Positions 54,771 through 64,000 of a stretch of 64,000 bases of DNA are shown piece after piece. Under the pieces are notes generated by a model. It worked only from the letters and a program-made list of their open reading frames with translations. It searched no databases and was not told the DNA's origin. The DNA comes from Haematobia irritans (Eukaryota; Arthropoda; Insecta; Diptera; Muscidae): positions 67,678,669-67,742,668 of the forward strand of contig NC_134397.1 of assembly GCF_050003625.1 (NCBI RefSeq), given 5' to 3'. The number at the start of each line of letters is the position of its first letter. The stretch's first letter is position 1. Made by a program: the position numbers and the translations under genes.

Positions 54771-55490
54771 CCACACAGAAAAAAATATCACCAAAATATT
54801 TCCAATTAAAAAGTTGATTGAAGTTGATTTTTTTTTTTCAATTAATAAATTAATTGATACAATTAACTTTTTAATCAAGATAGAAACATTAAATTAATTA
54901 AGCCAATGATTGAAAATTTTGAATTAAAAAGTTAATTTGATTAACTTATTAATCAAACTCGGAAGAGTGGTCGAATTTTGTTAATTTTTAACTAAAAATT
55001 TATTTCAAAAAATCAATTTTTTAATCAAACTAAAAACACTAAGTCAGTTAAGAAAGTAATTGAAATAGTTACGCTTTTAATGAAAAAAATTAATTGAGTT
55101 TTGCATTCAACATCAATTACATTTTTAATTGAATCAATTAAAAAAGAAACAAACATTTTATAATTTTTTTTTATAGAAATAACATTTTATGAACATTTTC
55201 CTATAGAAACAAATATTTCTAAACAAATAAAATTTTTCCAAAAATTTTCTGTGCAAACAAATTGTTTCCAAATTGTTTCAAAATCAATTAAATTTTTAAT
55301 TGAATCAAAAAACTTAATTGAAATTTGCAATGAAATCAATTAATTTTTTAATCAAGTATTTTTTTTTGTGTCCAATTAAAACTGTGATTGATACCATCAT
55401 TTTCGTCATTGAAGACATTTCAATTAAAAAATTAATTGGATCAATTAATTTCGTGATTTAATCAGAAAAAAATTGTTTGTGTGTATAGAA
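54771..55490. repeat. AATTAATTTTTTAATTGA-rich element
   Basis: Between CACACAGAAAAAAATATC (about 54773) and AAAAAATTGTTTGTGTGTA (to about 55485) lies a dense set of AATTAA/TTAATT inverted words such as AATCAATTAATTTTTTAATC. The ends are roughly inverted (CACACA...TGTGTG). It sits inside minisatellite, so it is probably a MITE-like insertion, but no clear target duplication was found. Confidence 0.5.
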
Positions 55491-55554
55491 ATGAAATCCT
55501 GACAAAATTTTCTATAGAAATAAAATTTTGACAAAATTTTCTATAAAAAAAAAA

Positions 55555-56330
55555 TTATATTTCATGTTAGCCTGATAATGAAACAGGCAATTGACGTCCA
55601 AATGCATTATATCTAATTATACAATTATTTTTCGAGCTTTATGGACAGATATAGATTAAGGAACATGGTTAATAGAGCCATTGAAAAGAAAACGACAGAT
55701 ACCAATCTATACACGCCTGCACTGTACATGTTTCGGTTCGGGCGAATGAACCTTTCCACAGCCTTTAGTATAGATCTGGCTGGGAGAGATAACTCAATTT
55801 TGGGCCCTTTATGCTAACTCCTTATGGAGAAAACATTTGGGAAATTTCCTCTTACAAATTGAATCATCTTTTCTCCCACTGTACATCATCTTTTCATATA
55901 ACTTACAAGTCCCTTAATCTTATTTTTATTTCGTTTTGTTACATAGTAATGCAACAACACGAAATTTATTTTTAGAAAGCTAATTTGTTAGAATTCACCT
56001 AAGTGGTGAACAGTCGAACAATGCTTATTGTTTCTACAGTCAACTACAACATATGACAATTAACAGAAACTGGTTTCCAGGATACAACAACAATTCTAAC
56101 GCGTACATTAGTCGTGTTTTTCCTAGTTTTACGACGGGCTCATCGTTGCTTATTATATTTCATGTTAGCCTGATAATGAAACAGGCAATTGACGTCCAAA
56201 CCGAAACATGTACAGTCCAGGCGTGTATAGATTGGTATCTGGCGTTTTCTTTTCAATGGCTCTATTAACCATGTTCCTTAATCTATATCTGTCCATAAAG
56301 CTCGAAAAATAATTGTATAATTAGATATAA
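55555..56330. repeat. Foldback structure with 135-bp arms and 49-bp direct repeats
   Basis: 55607-55738 and 56200-56329 are inverted copies (TTATATCTAATTATACAATT ... CTGTACATGTTTCGG against CCGAAACATGTACAG ... AATTGTATAATTAGATATAA). Each arm is accompanied on its left by the same-orientation 49-bp segment TATTTCATGTTAGCCTGATA...GACGTCCAAA (55555-55603 and 56151-56199). The interior (55740-56150) has no gene: the frame 56053-56268 simply crosses the repeat. Confidence 0.85.
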
Positions 56331-56795
56331 AAAAAAATTTTAACAAAATTTTATATACATATAAAATTTTAACAAAATTTTTATTGAAATAAAGTTTTAA
56401 CATTTTCTGTAGTAATAAATTTTGAAAAAAATTTCTATAGAAAAGAAAATTTTCTACAGAAATAAAATTTTAGCAAATTTTTCTATAAAAATAATATTTT
56501 GGCTACATTTTATATAAAAGGAATATCTCAAAAAATTTTAATTTTTGTTTTAGGCTATCAAAGTCTCCCTTTATCTGTCTTTTGTGTAGTAGTAATTTTT
56601 TCTTGTTATTGCAAACTAAAAATATTTAAAACTTCAAAACATTTACAATTCAAGAGATGCTAATAAAAAATAATAAATAAACATTTCTTTTGAAGAAACT
56701 TTTTTCATAATAACTAAAAAAAATTTTCTTCAAATTTTGGTAGATTATTTTTCGTTCGAGTGTCAACCGTGCTAGGCACCACAATTTCTCTCTAA
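56331..56795. repeat. Degraded minisatellite and AT-rich spacer
   Basis: Units of AAAATTTTCTATAGAAAT up to about 56480, then AT-rich text ending TTTTCGTTCGAGTGTCAACC, like the CTCGAGTGGCAACCATG stretch that precedes HINE-1 monomers. Confidence 0.5.
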
Positions 56796-57780
56796 TTTCC
56801 CTAAACTTAAAAAAAACATGCCCGGTTCCAAAGATTTTGTCTTTACTTTAAAAATGTCGGTATTGATTCCGAGCCAAAGAGGCGGAGTATACAAGTAAGG
56901 ATACTTTTAAGACACAATTCTCTTTTAAATTTGGGTTTTGTTATAAGAAGCAAATTTTAATTTTTAGTTTTTTCACCTTTTTTTCTTCATATGCTATCAA
57001 AGTCCTTTAAAAACAAGTTAACGACAACTTTATTTTCCAAATTCAGACTCGACTTCCAGTAAAAATTATGCTACGTTTCAAGTAAAAACGTCTTTAAAAT
57101 AAAGTGAAGAAAAACATGTCCTATATTTGAACGATTTTTTGCTTTGTAGTCAAGATGCAAAAAGACAACAAATTTAAAGACAATTTAATTAATTTTAAAG
57201 AATTTTTCTGAATTATTAAAGTCTAGTTGACCTTAGCCCAAAAATTGTTCTTTCATGTTATGATGTACATATTTAAGTCAAATCACTTAATTATAAGGAC
57301 AATACGACTTCGTTGAAAAGTTTATCGAATTTTGGACAAAGAAAAAAGCTTTATATTAGAGAAATGCGTCTTCTATGCTAAGACAAATTTGCATTCGTAT
57401 TTTAAAGACATGAAATCTTTGACCTCACGACAAAATTTTTTTCGTTCAAATATAGGACATGTTTTTCAACACTTTATTTTAAACACGTATTTTACTTGAA
57501 ACATAACATAATTTCTACTGGAAGTCGAGTCTTAATTTGGAAAATAAAGTTATCGTTAACTCGTTTTTAAAAGACTTTGATAGCATATGAAGAAAAAAAG
57601 CTAAAAAAGCGAAAACTTAAAATTTGCTTCCTAGAAGCAAGTACACAAAACCCAAATTTAAAAGAAAACTGTGTCTTAAAAGTATCCTTACTTGTATTCT
57701 CCACTTGTTTGGCTCAGAATCAATACCAAATTTTTTAAAGTAAAGACAAAATCTTTGGAACCGGGCATGCTTTTTTAGTG
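56796..57780. mobile_element. CACTG foldback-type element, long inverted arms
   Basis: The left arm (about 56808-57140) and right arm (about 57430-57778) are inverted copies of roughly 340 bp, sharing CATGCCCGGTTCCAAAGATT, TTTTGTCTTTACTTTAAA, GGATACTTTTAAGACACA and AAAACATGTCCTATATTTGA. The right terminus is ...AAGCATGCCCGG reversed, ending AGTG before TA. The spacer (57141-57429) resembles 13030-13270. No transposase frame. This is the most complete member of the family also found at 12660, 13011 and 15485. Confidence 0.75.
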
Positions 57781-58165
57781 TATGTTTTATATGTTTTTAT
57801 TATATATGTGGTTTATATCATATTTCAAAGGCAATATTTCATCGGGTTTTCTTGCACACTTAGACGATAAGTTGAAGACACCTCCCAGCCTCAAACAAAA
57901 GTAGTTCTTATAAATCCATATAATATAGTCCAAATATATAGACAATTCAACCTCGGCAACCGTACCATTTTAACCGATTATCGTAAGGGAGTATGTTTCA
58001 TCAAATCCACCTGAAGTTCAATATGTTATTAAGTAAACCGTTACAACGAGAGGTTTCCAGGGATTATAGGTTAGGTTAACCTAACCTAACCTAACCAGGG
58101 ATTATAACATATTTTATCTATGGTGATGGGTATTTAAGGTTCAGCCCTTCATTTGTTTATCAATT
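57781..58165 (-). mobile_element. HINE-3 head and body, inverted, diverged
   Basis: TTTTCTTGCACACTTA, CCTCAAACAAAAGTAGTTCT and ATCTATGGTGATGGGTATTT match, in inverted order, the first 300 bp of HINE-3. GGTTAGGTTAACCTAACCTA at 58069-58090 is a SINE-tail-like palindrome inserted in it. Confidence 0.55.
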
Positions 58166-58858
58166 TAACTAATTTTAACATATGAAGATAATGGATAATA
58201 CAACATTATTAAAAGAGCATAATATTATCACTAATATTTTCAGAGACAAGGTGGTAAATAAACAAATTGTATATTTAAACAAAATAAACAAGACAAGTAA
58301 AATATTTTCTTTATTGAATCTTTTTTTTTTCTTTTTATCTGTAATGCAAAATAAACAGAGTACAACAACCACGATGTCGATAGACCGACTGACTTGATAC
58401 CTTCCAAACAAAACTGATTAATAATATTGCACTGTGACGACATTAAATACGAGTGGGAGCAATGTTTACTATTGACGAATTTAATCACCACATGGGCATG
58501 GAATCCATGACGATTCCAATGGAAGCAGATATGAGGTGGTTAACATTAACACTTGTATAAATAAGTAATTAAGTCTCATGTTTATACTTGGTATCCTAAT
58601 TACTTCCATTCTTAAGTTTGACCTATTCTATAAAGGCCCATTTTTACATCTCATGCATATGGGTCAATCCGCCTCTATTCAAATATCCAAAACCATTATT
58701 AACTTCCCAGCAAAAAAACGTCGTCAAAAAAATTGGCGCAGAAGAATATAACATGAGGTTATCATAAGTCGAATATCCACCATTTAGCAGATGAATCTAC
58801 ATCACTTCTTTAGGTGTGATCCGAATACTCGTAGCGTTTTGGATGTGAATTAAAAAAA
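58166..58858. other. Interval without a recognised gene
   Basis: About 690 bp, AT-rich. The only match is TTCCCAGCAAAAAAACGTCG at 58706, resembling one end of the CCCAGCA MITE family without a partner end. The opposed frames at 58175-58491 overlap each other and look like AT-rich noise. Confidence 0.45.
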
Positions 58859-60387
58859 AAAACAAGTATAAACGGCCGTAAGTTCGGCCAGGCCGAATCT
58901 TATGTACCCTCCACCATGGATTGCGTATAAACTTCTACGAAAGACTGTCATCCACAATCGAATTACTTGGGTTGTGGTATCTTAAATCGTTTTCTAAATT
59001 GTGAGTTAGTCCATACATTAGACAAAAAAAAATATGTGTAAGTAAGTCTACAAATAATTACGAATCGATATGGACTTTTGCACGGTACGTAGGGAGCCAG
59101 AATTGAAATATGGGGGTCGCTTATATGGGGGCTATATACAATTATTGATATGGACCAATTTTTGTGTGATTGGGGATCGATTTATCTGAGGGCTATATAT
59201 AACTATAGACCGATATGGACCTAGTTAGGCATGGTTGTTAACGGCCATATACTAGCACAATTTCAACTGACTCGGAAGAAATTTGCTCCTCCAAGAGGCT
59301 CCAAAACCAAATCTCGGGATCGGTTTATATGGGGGCTATATATAATTATGGACTGATATGGACCACTTTTGGCATGGTTGTTAAATATCATATACTACCA
59401 CCACGTACAAAATTTCAACCAGATCGGATGAATTTTGCTTCTCCAAAAGGCACCGGAGGTCAAATCTGGGGATCGGTTTATATGGGTGCTATATATAATT
59501 ATGGACTGACATGAACCAATTCCTGCATGGTTGTTGGATACCATATACTAACATCACGTACCAAATTTCAACCGAATCGGATGAATTTTGCTCTTCCAAG
59601 GGGCTCCGGAGGTCAAATAGGGGGATCGGTTTATATGGGGGCTATATATAATTATGGACCGATTTCGACCAATTTTTGCATGTGAGTTTGAGGCTATATA
59701 CTACCACCATGTACCAAATTTCAGCCGAATCGGATGAAATTTGCTTCTATTAGAGGCCTCGCACGCCAAATCGGGGGATCGGTTTATATGGGGGCTATAT
59801 ATAATTATGGACCGATGTGGACCAATTTTTGCGTGGTCATTAGAGACCATATACTAACATCATGTACCAAATTTCAGCCGGATCGGATGAAATTTGCTTC
59901 TCTTAGCGGCCTCGCAAGCCAAATCGGGGGATCGGTTTATATGGGGGCTATATATAATTATGGACCGATGTGGACCAATTTTTGCATGGTTGTTAGAGAC
60001 CATATACTAACACCATGTACCAAATTTCAACTGGATCGGATGAAATTTGCTTCTCTTAGAGGCCTCGCAAGCCAAATTTGGGGGTCCGTTTATATGGGGG
60101 CTATACGTAAAAGTGGACCGATATAGCCCATTTGCAATACCATCCGACCTACATCAATAAAAACTACTTGTGCCAAGTTTCAAGTCGATAGCTTGTTTCG
60201 TTCGGAAGTTAGCGTGATTTCAACAGACGGACGGACGGACGGACGGACGGACATGCTCAGATCGACTCAGAATTTCACCACGACCCAGAATATATATACT
60301 TTATGGGGTCTTAGAGCAATATTTCGATGTGTTACAAACGGAATGACAAAGTTAATATACCCCCATCCTATGGTGGAGGGTATAAAA
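58859..60387 (+). mobile_element. HINE-1 element, complete (first of a head-to-tail pair)
   Basis: Head AAACAAGTATAAACGGCCGT, no minisatellite, six monomers (59100-60110), a five-fold GGAC tract (60226-60252), tail and hairpin CCATCCTATGGTGGAGGGTA-TAAAAA. Confidence 0.8.
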
Positions 60388-62184
60388 AGTATATACAGCA
60401 CTAAGTTCGGCCGGGCCGAATCTTATGTACCCTCCACCATGGATTGCGTAGAAACTTCAACGAAAGACTGTAATCCACAAATTGCAACTCACATGGTTGT
60501 TACATATCATATACTACCACCACGTACCAAATTTCAACCAGATCGGATGAATTTTGCTTCTCCAAAAGGCACCGGAGGTCAAATCTGGGGATCGGTTTAT
60601 ATGGGAGCTATATATTATTATGGACTGATAGGAACCAATTCCTGCATGGTTGTTGGATACCCTATACTAACATCACGTACCAAATTTAAACCGAATGGGA
60701 AGAATTTTTCTTTTCCAAGGTGCTCCGGAGGTCAAATCTGGGGATCGGTTTATATGGGGCCTATATATAATTATGGACCGATATGGCAATTTTTGCATGG
60801 ATGTTTGAGGCCATATATTAACATCACGTACCAAATATCAACTGAATCAGATAAATTTTGGTTTTCCAAGAGGCTCCGGAGGTCAAATCTGGTGGTTGGT
60901 TTATATGGGGGCTGAATATAATTATGGACCGATATGGCAATTTTTGCATGGTTGTTAGAGACCATATACTAACACCATGTACAAAATTTCATCCGGATCG
61001 GATGAAATTTGCTTCTCTTAGAGGCTCCGCAAGCCAAATCGGGGGATCGGTTTATACGGGGGCTATATATAATTATGGACCGATGTGAACCAATTTTGAC
61101 ATGGTTGTTAGAGACCATATACTAACACCATGTACCAAATTTCAGCCGGATCGGATGAAATTTGCTTCTCTTAGAGGCTCCGCAAGCCAAATCGGGGGTC
61201 GGTTTATATGGGGGCTATATATAATTATGGACCGATGTGAACCAATTTTTGCATGGTTGTTAGAGACCATATACTAACACCATGTACCAAATTTCAGCCG
61301 GATCGGATAAAATTTACTTCTGTTAGAGGCTCTGCAAGCCAAATCGGGGGATCGGTTTACACTGGGGCTATATATAATTATGGACCGATATGGACCAATT
61401 TTTGCATGGTTGTTAGAGACCATATACTTACACCATGTACCAAATTTCAGCCGGATCGGATGAAAATTGCTTTTCTTAGAGGCTCCGCAAGCCAAATCGG
61501 GGCATCGGTTTATACTGGGGCTATATATAATTATGGACCGATATGGACCAATTTTTGCATGGTTGTTAGAGACCATATACTAACACCATGCACCAAATTT
61601 CAGCTGGATCGGATGAAAATTGTTTCTCTTAGAGGCTCTGCAAGCCAAATCGGGGGATCGGTTTATATGGGGGCTATATATAACTATGGACCGATTTGAA
61701 CCAATTTTTGCATGGTTGTTAGAGACCATATGCTAACACCATGTACCAAATTTCGGCCGGATCGGATGAAATTTGCTTCTCTTAGAGGCTCCGCAAGCCA
61801 AATCAGGGGTCGGTTTATATGCACCCAGAGAAGGAATATGATCGACTCAAACATGCTTTAAGAGCAAAATGTTATTTTTGGGTGGTGACCATGTAACATG
61901 TTTGTCACTAAAATTTTATTTTTTCGTCAACATCAATAACAACTACGTCGACCAATATCAATAATAACTACTTGTGCAAAGTTTCAAGTCGATCGCTTGT
62001 TTCGTTCGGAAGTTAGCGTGATTTCAACAGACGGACGGACGGACGGACATGCTCAGATCGACTCAGAATTTCACCACGACCCAGAATATATATAGTTTAT
62101 GGGGTCTTAGAGCAATATTTCGATGTGTTACAAACGGAATGACAAAGTTAATATACCCCCCATCCTATGGTGGAGGGTATAAAA
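60386..62184 (+). mobile_element. HINE-1 element, complete (second of the pair)
   Basis: The AAGTATATACAGCACTAAGT head follows the previous tail with an overlap of one or two bases (GGGTATAAAAA-GTATATAC). About nine monomers (60480-61815), with several from 61000 on nearly identical. A small insert (61821-61937) cuts the last monomer, followed by the GGAC tract and hairpin ending GGAGGGTATAAAA. Confidence 0.8.
61821..61937. mobile_element. Small insert starting CACCCAGAGAAGGAATATGA
   Basis: The same 20-bp start occurs at 16371-16390. The insert contains GTTATTTTTGGGTGGTGACC and replaces monomer text between TTTATATG and CATCAATAACAAC. Its right border is uncertain. Probably a MITE fragment. 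Confidence 0.45.
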
Positions 62185-62211
62185 GAATTGTGATATTTTG
62201 ATAAATAAATA

Positions 62212-63194
62212 TTTTTATACCCTGCACCATAGGATGGGGGCTATATTAACTTTGTCATTCCGTTTGTAACACATCGAAATATTGCTCTAAGACCCCATAA
62301 AGTATATATATTCTGGGTCAAGATGAAATTCTGAGTCGATCTGAGCATGTCCGTCCGTCCGTTCGTATGTTGAAATCACGCTAACTTCCGAACGAAACAA
62401 GCTATCGACTTGAAACTTTGCACAAGTAGTTATTGATGTTGGTCGGATGGTATTGCAAATGGACCATATCGGTCCACTTTTACGTATAGCCCCCATATAA
62501 ACGGACCCCCAAATTAAGTTTACGAATCCTCTAAGAGAAGCAAATTTCATCCGATCCGGCACATGGTGTTGGTATATAGTCCCTAACAACCATGCAAAAA
62601 TTGGTCTACATCGGTCCATAATTAAATATAGCCCCCATATAAACCGTTCTCCAGATTTAACCTCCGGAGCGTCTTGGAAGAGCAAAATTCATCCGATCCG
62701 GTTCAAATGTGGAACGTGGTGTTAGTATATGGCCACTAACAACCATACCAAAATTGGTCCTTATCGGTCAATAGTTATATATAGCCGATCTCCAATCACA
62801 CAAAAATTGGTCCATATCGGTTCATAATCATAATCATAATTTTAGTTTTATAAAAATTTTTTTTTAAATTTTATTTCTATAGAAAATTTTGTTAAAATTT
62901 TATTTCTATAGAAAATTTTGTCAAAATTTTATGTCTATAGAAAATTTTGTCAAACTGAATTATATACGTATTTGATCGATCTTTTTTGATTTAATATATA
63001 CCACGTATGGACTTACATACAATTTAGAAGACGGTGTTAGGAGGTTTTAAGATACCTTGCCATCGGTAAGCGTTACCGCAACTTAAGTAATCCGATTGTG
63101 GAAGGCAGTGTTTAGAAGATTTTTCTACGCAATCCATGGTGGAGGATACATAAGCTTCGGCCTGGCCGAACGTACGGCCGTATATACTTGTTTT
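62212..63194 (-). mobile_element. HINE-1 element, inverted, few monomers
   Basis: Tail hairpin TTTTTATACCCTGCACCATA, a short GTCC tract, two to three monomers (62470-62830), about three minisatellite units (62860-62950) and head GGCCTGGCCGAACGTACGGC. Confidence 0.75.
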
Positions 63195-63400
63195 GTTTAA
63201 TATATACCCCGTATGGACAAACTTACATTTTAGAAGACTGTGTTAAGAAAGTTTAAGATACCTTGCCATCGGCAAGTGTTATCGTAACACAGGTAATTCG
63301 ATTGTGAATGACAGTCTTTAGTAGAAGTTTGTACGCAATCCATGGTGGAGGGTACATAAGATTCGGCCTGGCCGAACTTACGGCCGTATATATACGCAAA
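63195..63400 (-). mobile_element. HINE-1 head fragment, inverted
   Basis: Starts AATATATACCCCGTATGG and ends with the head GGCCTGGCCGAACTTACGGC-CGTATATA. Only the first 200 bp of an element are present, directly beside the preceding head. Confidence 0.7.
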
Positions 63401-63713
63401 AAAATTATTCTTTCCTCCCAAACGAAATTTTAGACAAACAAAGTTCGTTTCTCATTTGCTTTTCGCTGAAAGAAAGTGTATTTGGAAGAAAAGTATATAC
63501 TTTTTTTGATAAACGTTTATTTTTTCCAGGATGTAAAAACAATTTCATAAAGACTAACTCAAAAAAAATCTTTTCTGGCTAATTGCATTTTCCCTCACAT
63601 CTTTCTCACATCCACGATTTTTTTGTTTGTTCTTAGCACCTTTTTCTGCAATACAAACAATGTAGAAGAAATTATACGATTTTATAAATTTTTAATTTTT
63701 TTTTACCTTTTTT
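63401..63713. other. AT-rich interval without a recognised feature
   Basis: About 310 bp. Nothing identified. Confidence 0.4.
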
Positions 63714-63787
63714 ACCCTGGGCGGAGAATCGAACCGCGGACCATTCAATTTGTAAGCCAACACACTATCCACTGAGCTATGTAGCCG
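63714..63787 (-). other. tRNA-like sequence (SINE head or tRNA pseudogene)
   Basis: On the minus strand it reads GGCTACATAGCTCAGTGGAT...GGTCCGCGGTTCGATTCTCC, with recognisable A-box (TAGCTCAGTGG) and B-box (GGTTCGATTC). The anticodon stem (GTTGGC/TTGAAT) does not pair and the acceptor ends do not match, so it is not an intact tRNA gene. It is followed downstream by A-rich sequence, as in a SINE. Confidence 0.55.
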
Positions 63788-63898
63788 TTATTGTCATCAA
63801 TAGACAATTACCCATATAAGTTATATTTATATAGCATAGCTTGCGTCGCCCACGAGCCGATTAAACAAACTTTATTTAACAGAAAAATGCATTTAGTT

Positions 63899-64000
63899 GG
63901 GCACCGTGGAGCAGTGGTTGCTACGTCCGACTCGCATGCCAAGGGTCGTGGGTTCGACCCTGCTTCGACCAAAGTTTTTTTTTTTTTTTTTTACATATAT
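63899..64000 (+). mobile_element. tRNA-derived SINE head, cut by the window edge
   Basis: GGGCACCGTGGAGCAGTGGT and GGGTCGTGGGTTCGACCC are the A- and B-box parts of a head related to the SINE at 2936-3276. A run of about 18 T follows directly (63975-63992) and would act as a polymerase III stop on this strand. The element may continue past the window. Confidence 0.65.

Noticed and set aside
58175..58491. Overlapping 62-83 codon frames as genes
   Set aside because: Opposed frames over AT-rich DNA, with poly-K and poly-F runs from A/T tracts.
63714..63787. Functional tRNA gene
   Set aside because: A and B boxes are present, but the anticodon stem and acceptor ends do not pair, and A-rich sequence follows as in SINEs.

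Overview
The window looks like repeat-rich, AT-rich nuclear DNA of a higher fly, most likely a muscid (Stomoxys, Haematobia or Musca type). That placement is inference. It rests on the repeat content: DINE-1/INE-1-like Helitron-associated elements, a tRNA-derived SINE, Tc1/mariner transposons of two transposase types, hAT-type and TA-target MITEs, jockey-type LINE fragments and a BEL/Pao LTR retrotransposon. I found no convincing single-copy host protein gene, rRNA gene, intact tRNA gene or CRISPR array.

Layout. 1-10.4 kb: a 2,035-bp segment (1-2035) is repeated at 4905-9532, and the second copy is split by a 2,590-bp TA-flanked transposon (5349-7938) that carries a row of exon-like units. 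A hAT-type MITE (2682-3820, with a SINE inside) lies between the copies. 10.4-19.4 kb: a hAT-type element with 8-bp target duplications (10962-12336), a foldback-type element split by a Helitron-like element, SINE and LINE fragments, and a repeat with a GC-rich end that hosts two inverted Helitron-like elements. 19.6-23.8 kb: other Helitron-like elements, with a TIR element (21214-23588) nested inside and a truncated mariner inside that. 23.9-27.1 kb: a complete 3.2-kb Helitron-like element with about nine 153-bp satellite monomers. 27.7-28.6 kb: an 840-bp near-perfect palindrome. 29.2-41.3 kb: a mariner deletion derivative, three head-to-tail Helitron-like elements, and two oppositely oriented, decayed Tc1-like DD37E copies. 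41.5-51.5 kb: one Helitron-like element split by a 7.1-kb BEL/Pao-type retrotransposon, itself split by two further Helitron-like elements, plus a second mariner. 51.5-64 kb: more Helitron-like elements, minisatellites, two foldback structures and tRNA-derived SINE heads.

In this annotation HINE-1, -2, -3 and -5 are local names for four groups of Helitron/DINE-1-like repeats. HINE-1 has 153-bp monomers and a TATACCCTCCACCAT end. HINE-3 has monomers of about 150 bp and a TATACCCACCACCAT end. HINE-2 and HINE-5 are smaller groups. Most share one plan: a head with a short GGCC palindrome, a body of tandem monomers, a (GACGGACA)n tract, and a tail ending in a TATACCC...GGGTATA hairpin.

The elements do not work together as a pathway. 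Their value is as a nested record of insertions: several insertion sites can be checked because the uninterrupted site is present elsewhere in the window. The strongest leads are the 2.6-kb element with splice-like repeat units, the 840-bp palindrome as a possible hairpin-RNA source, the catalytic-domain-only mariner copies, and the identical duplication that may be an assembly artefact.
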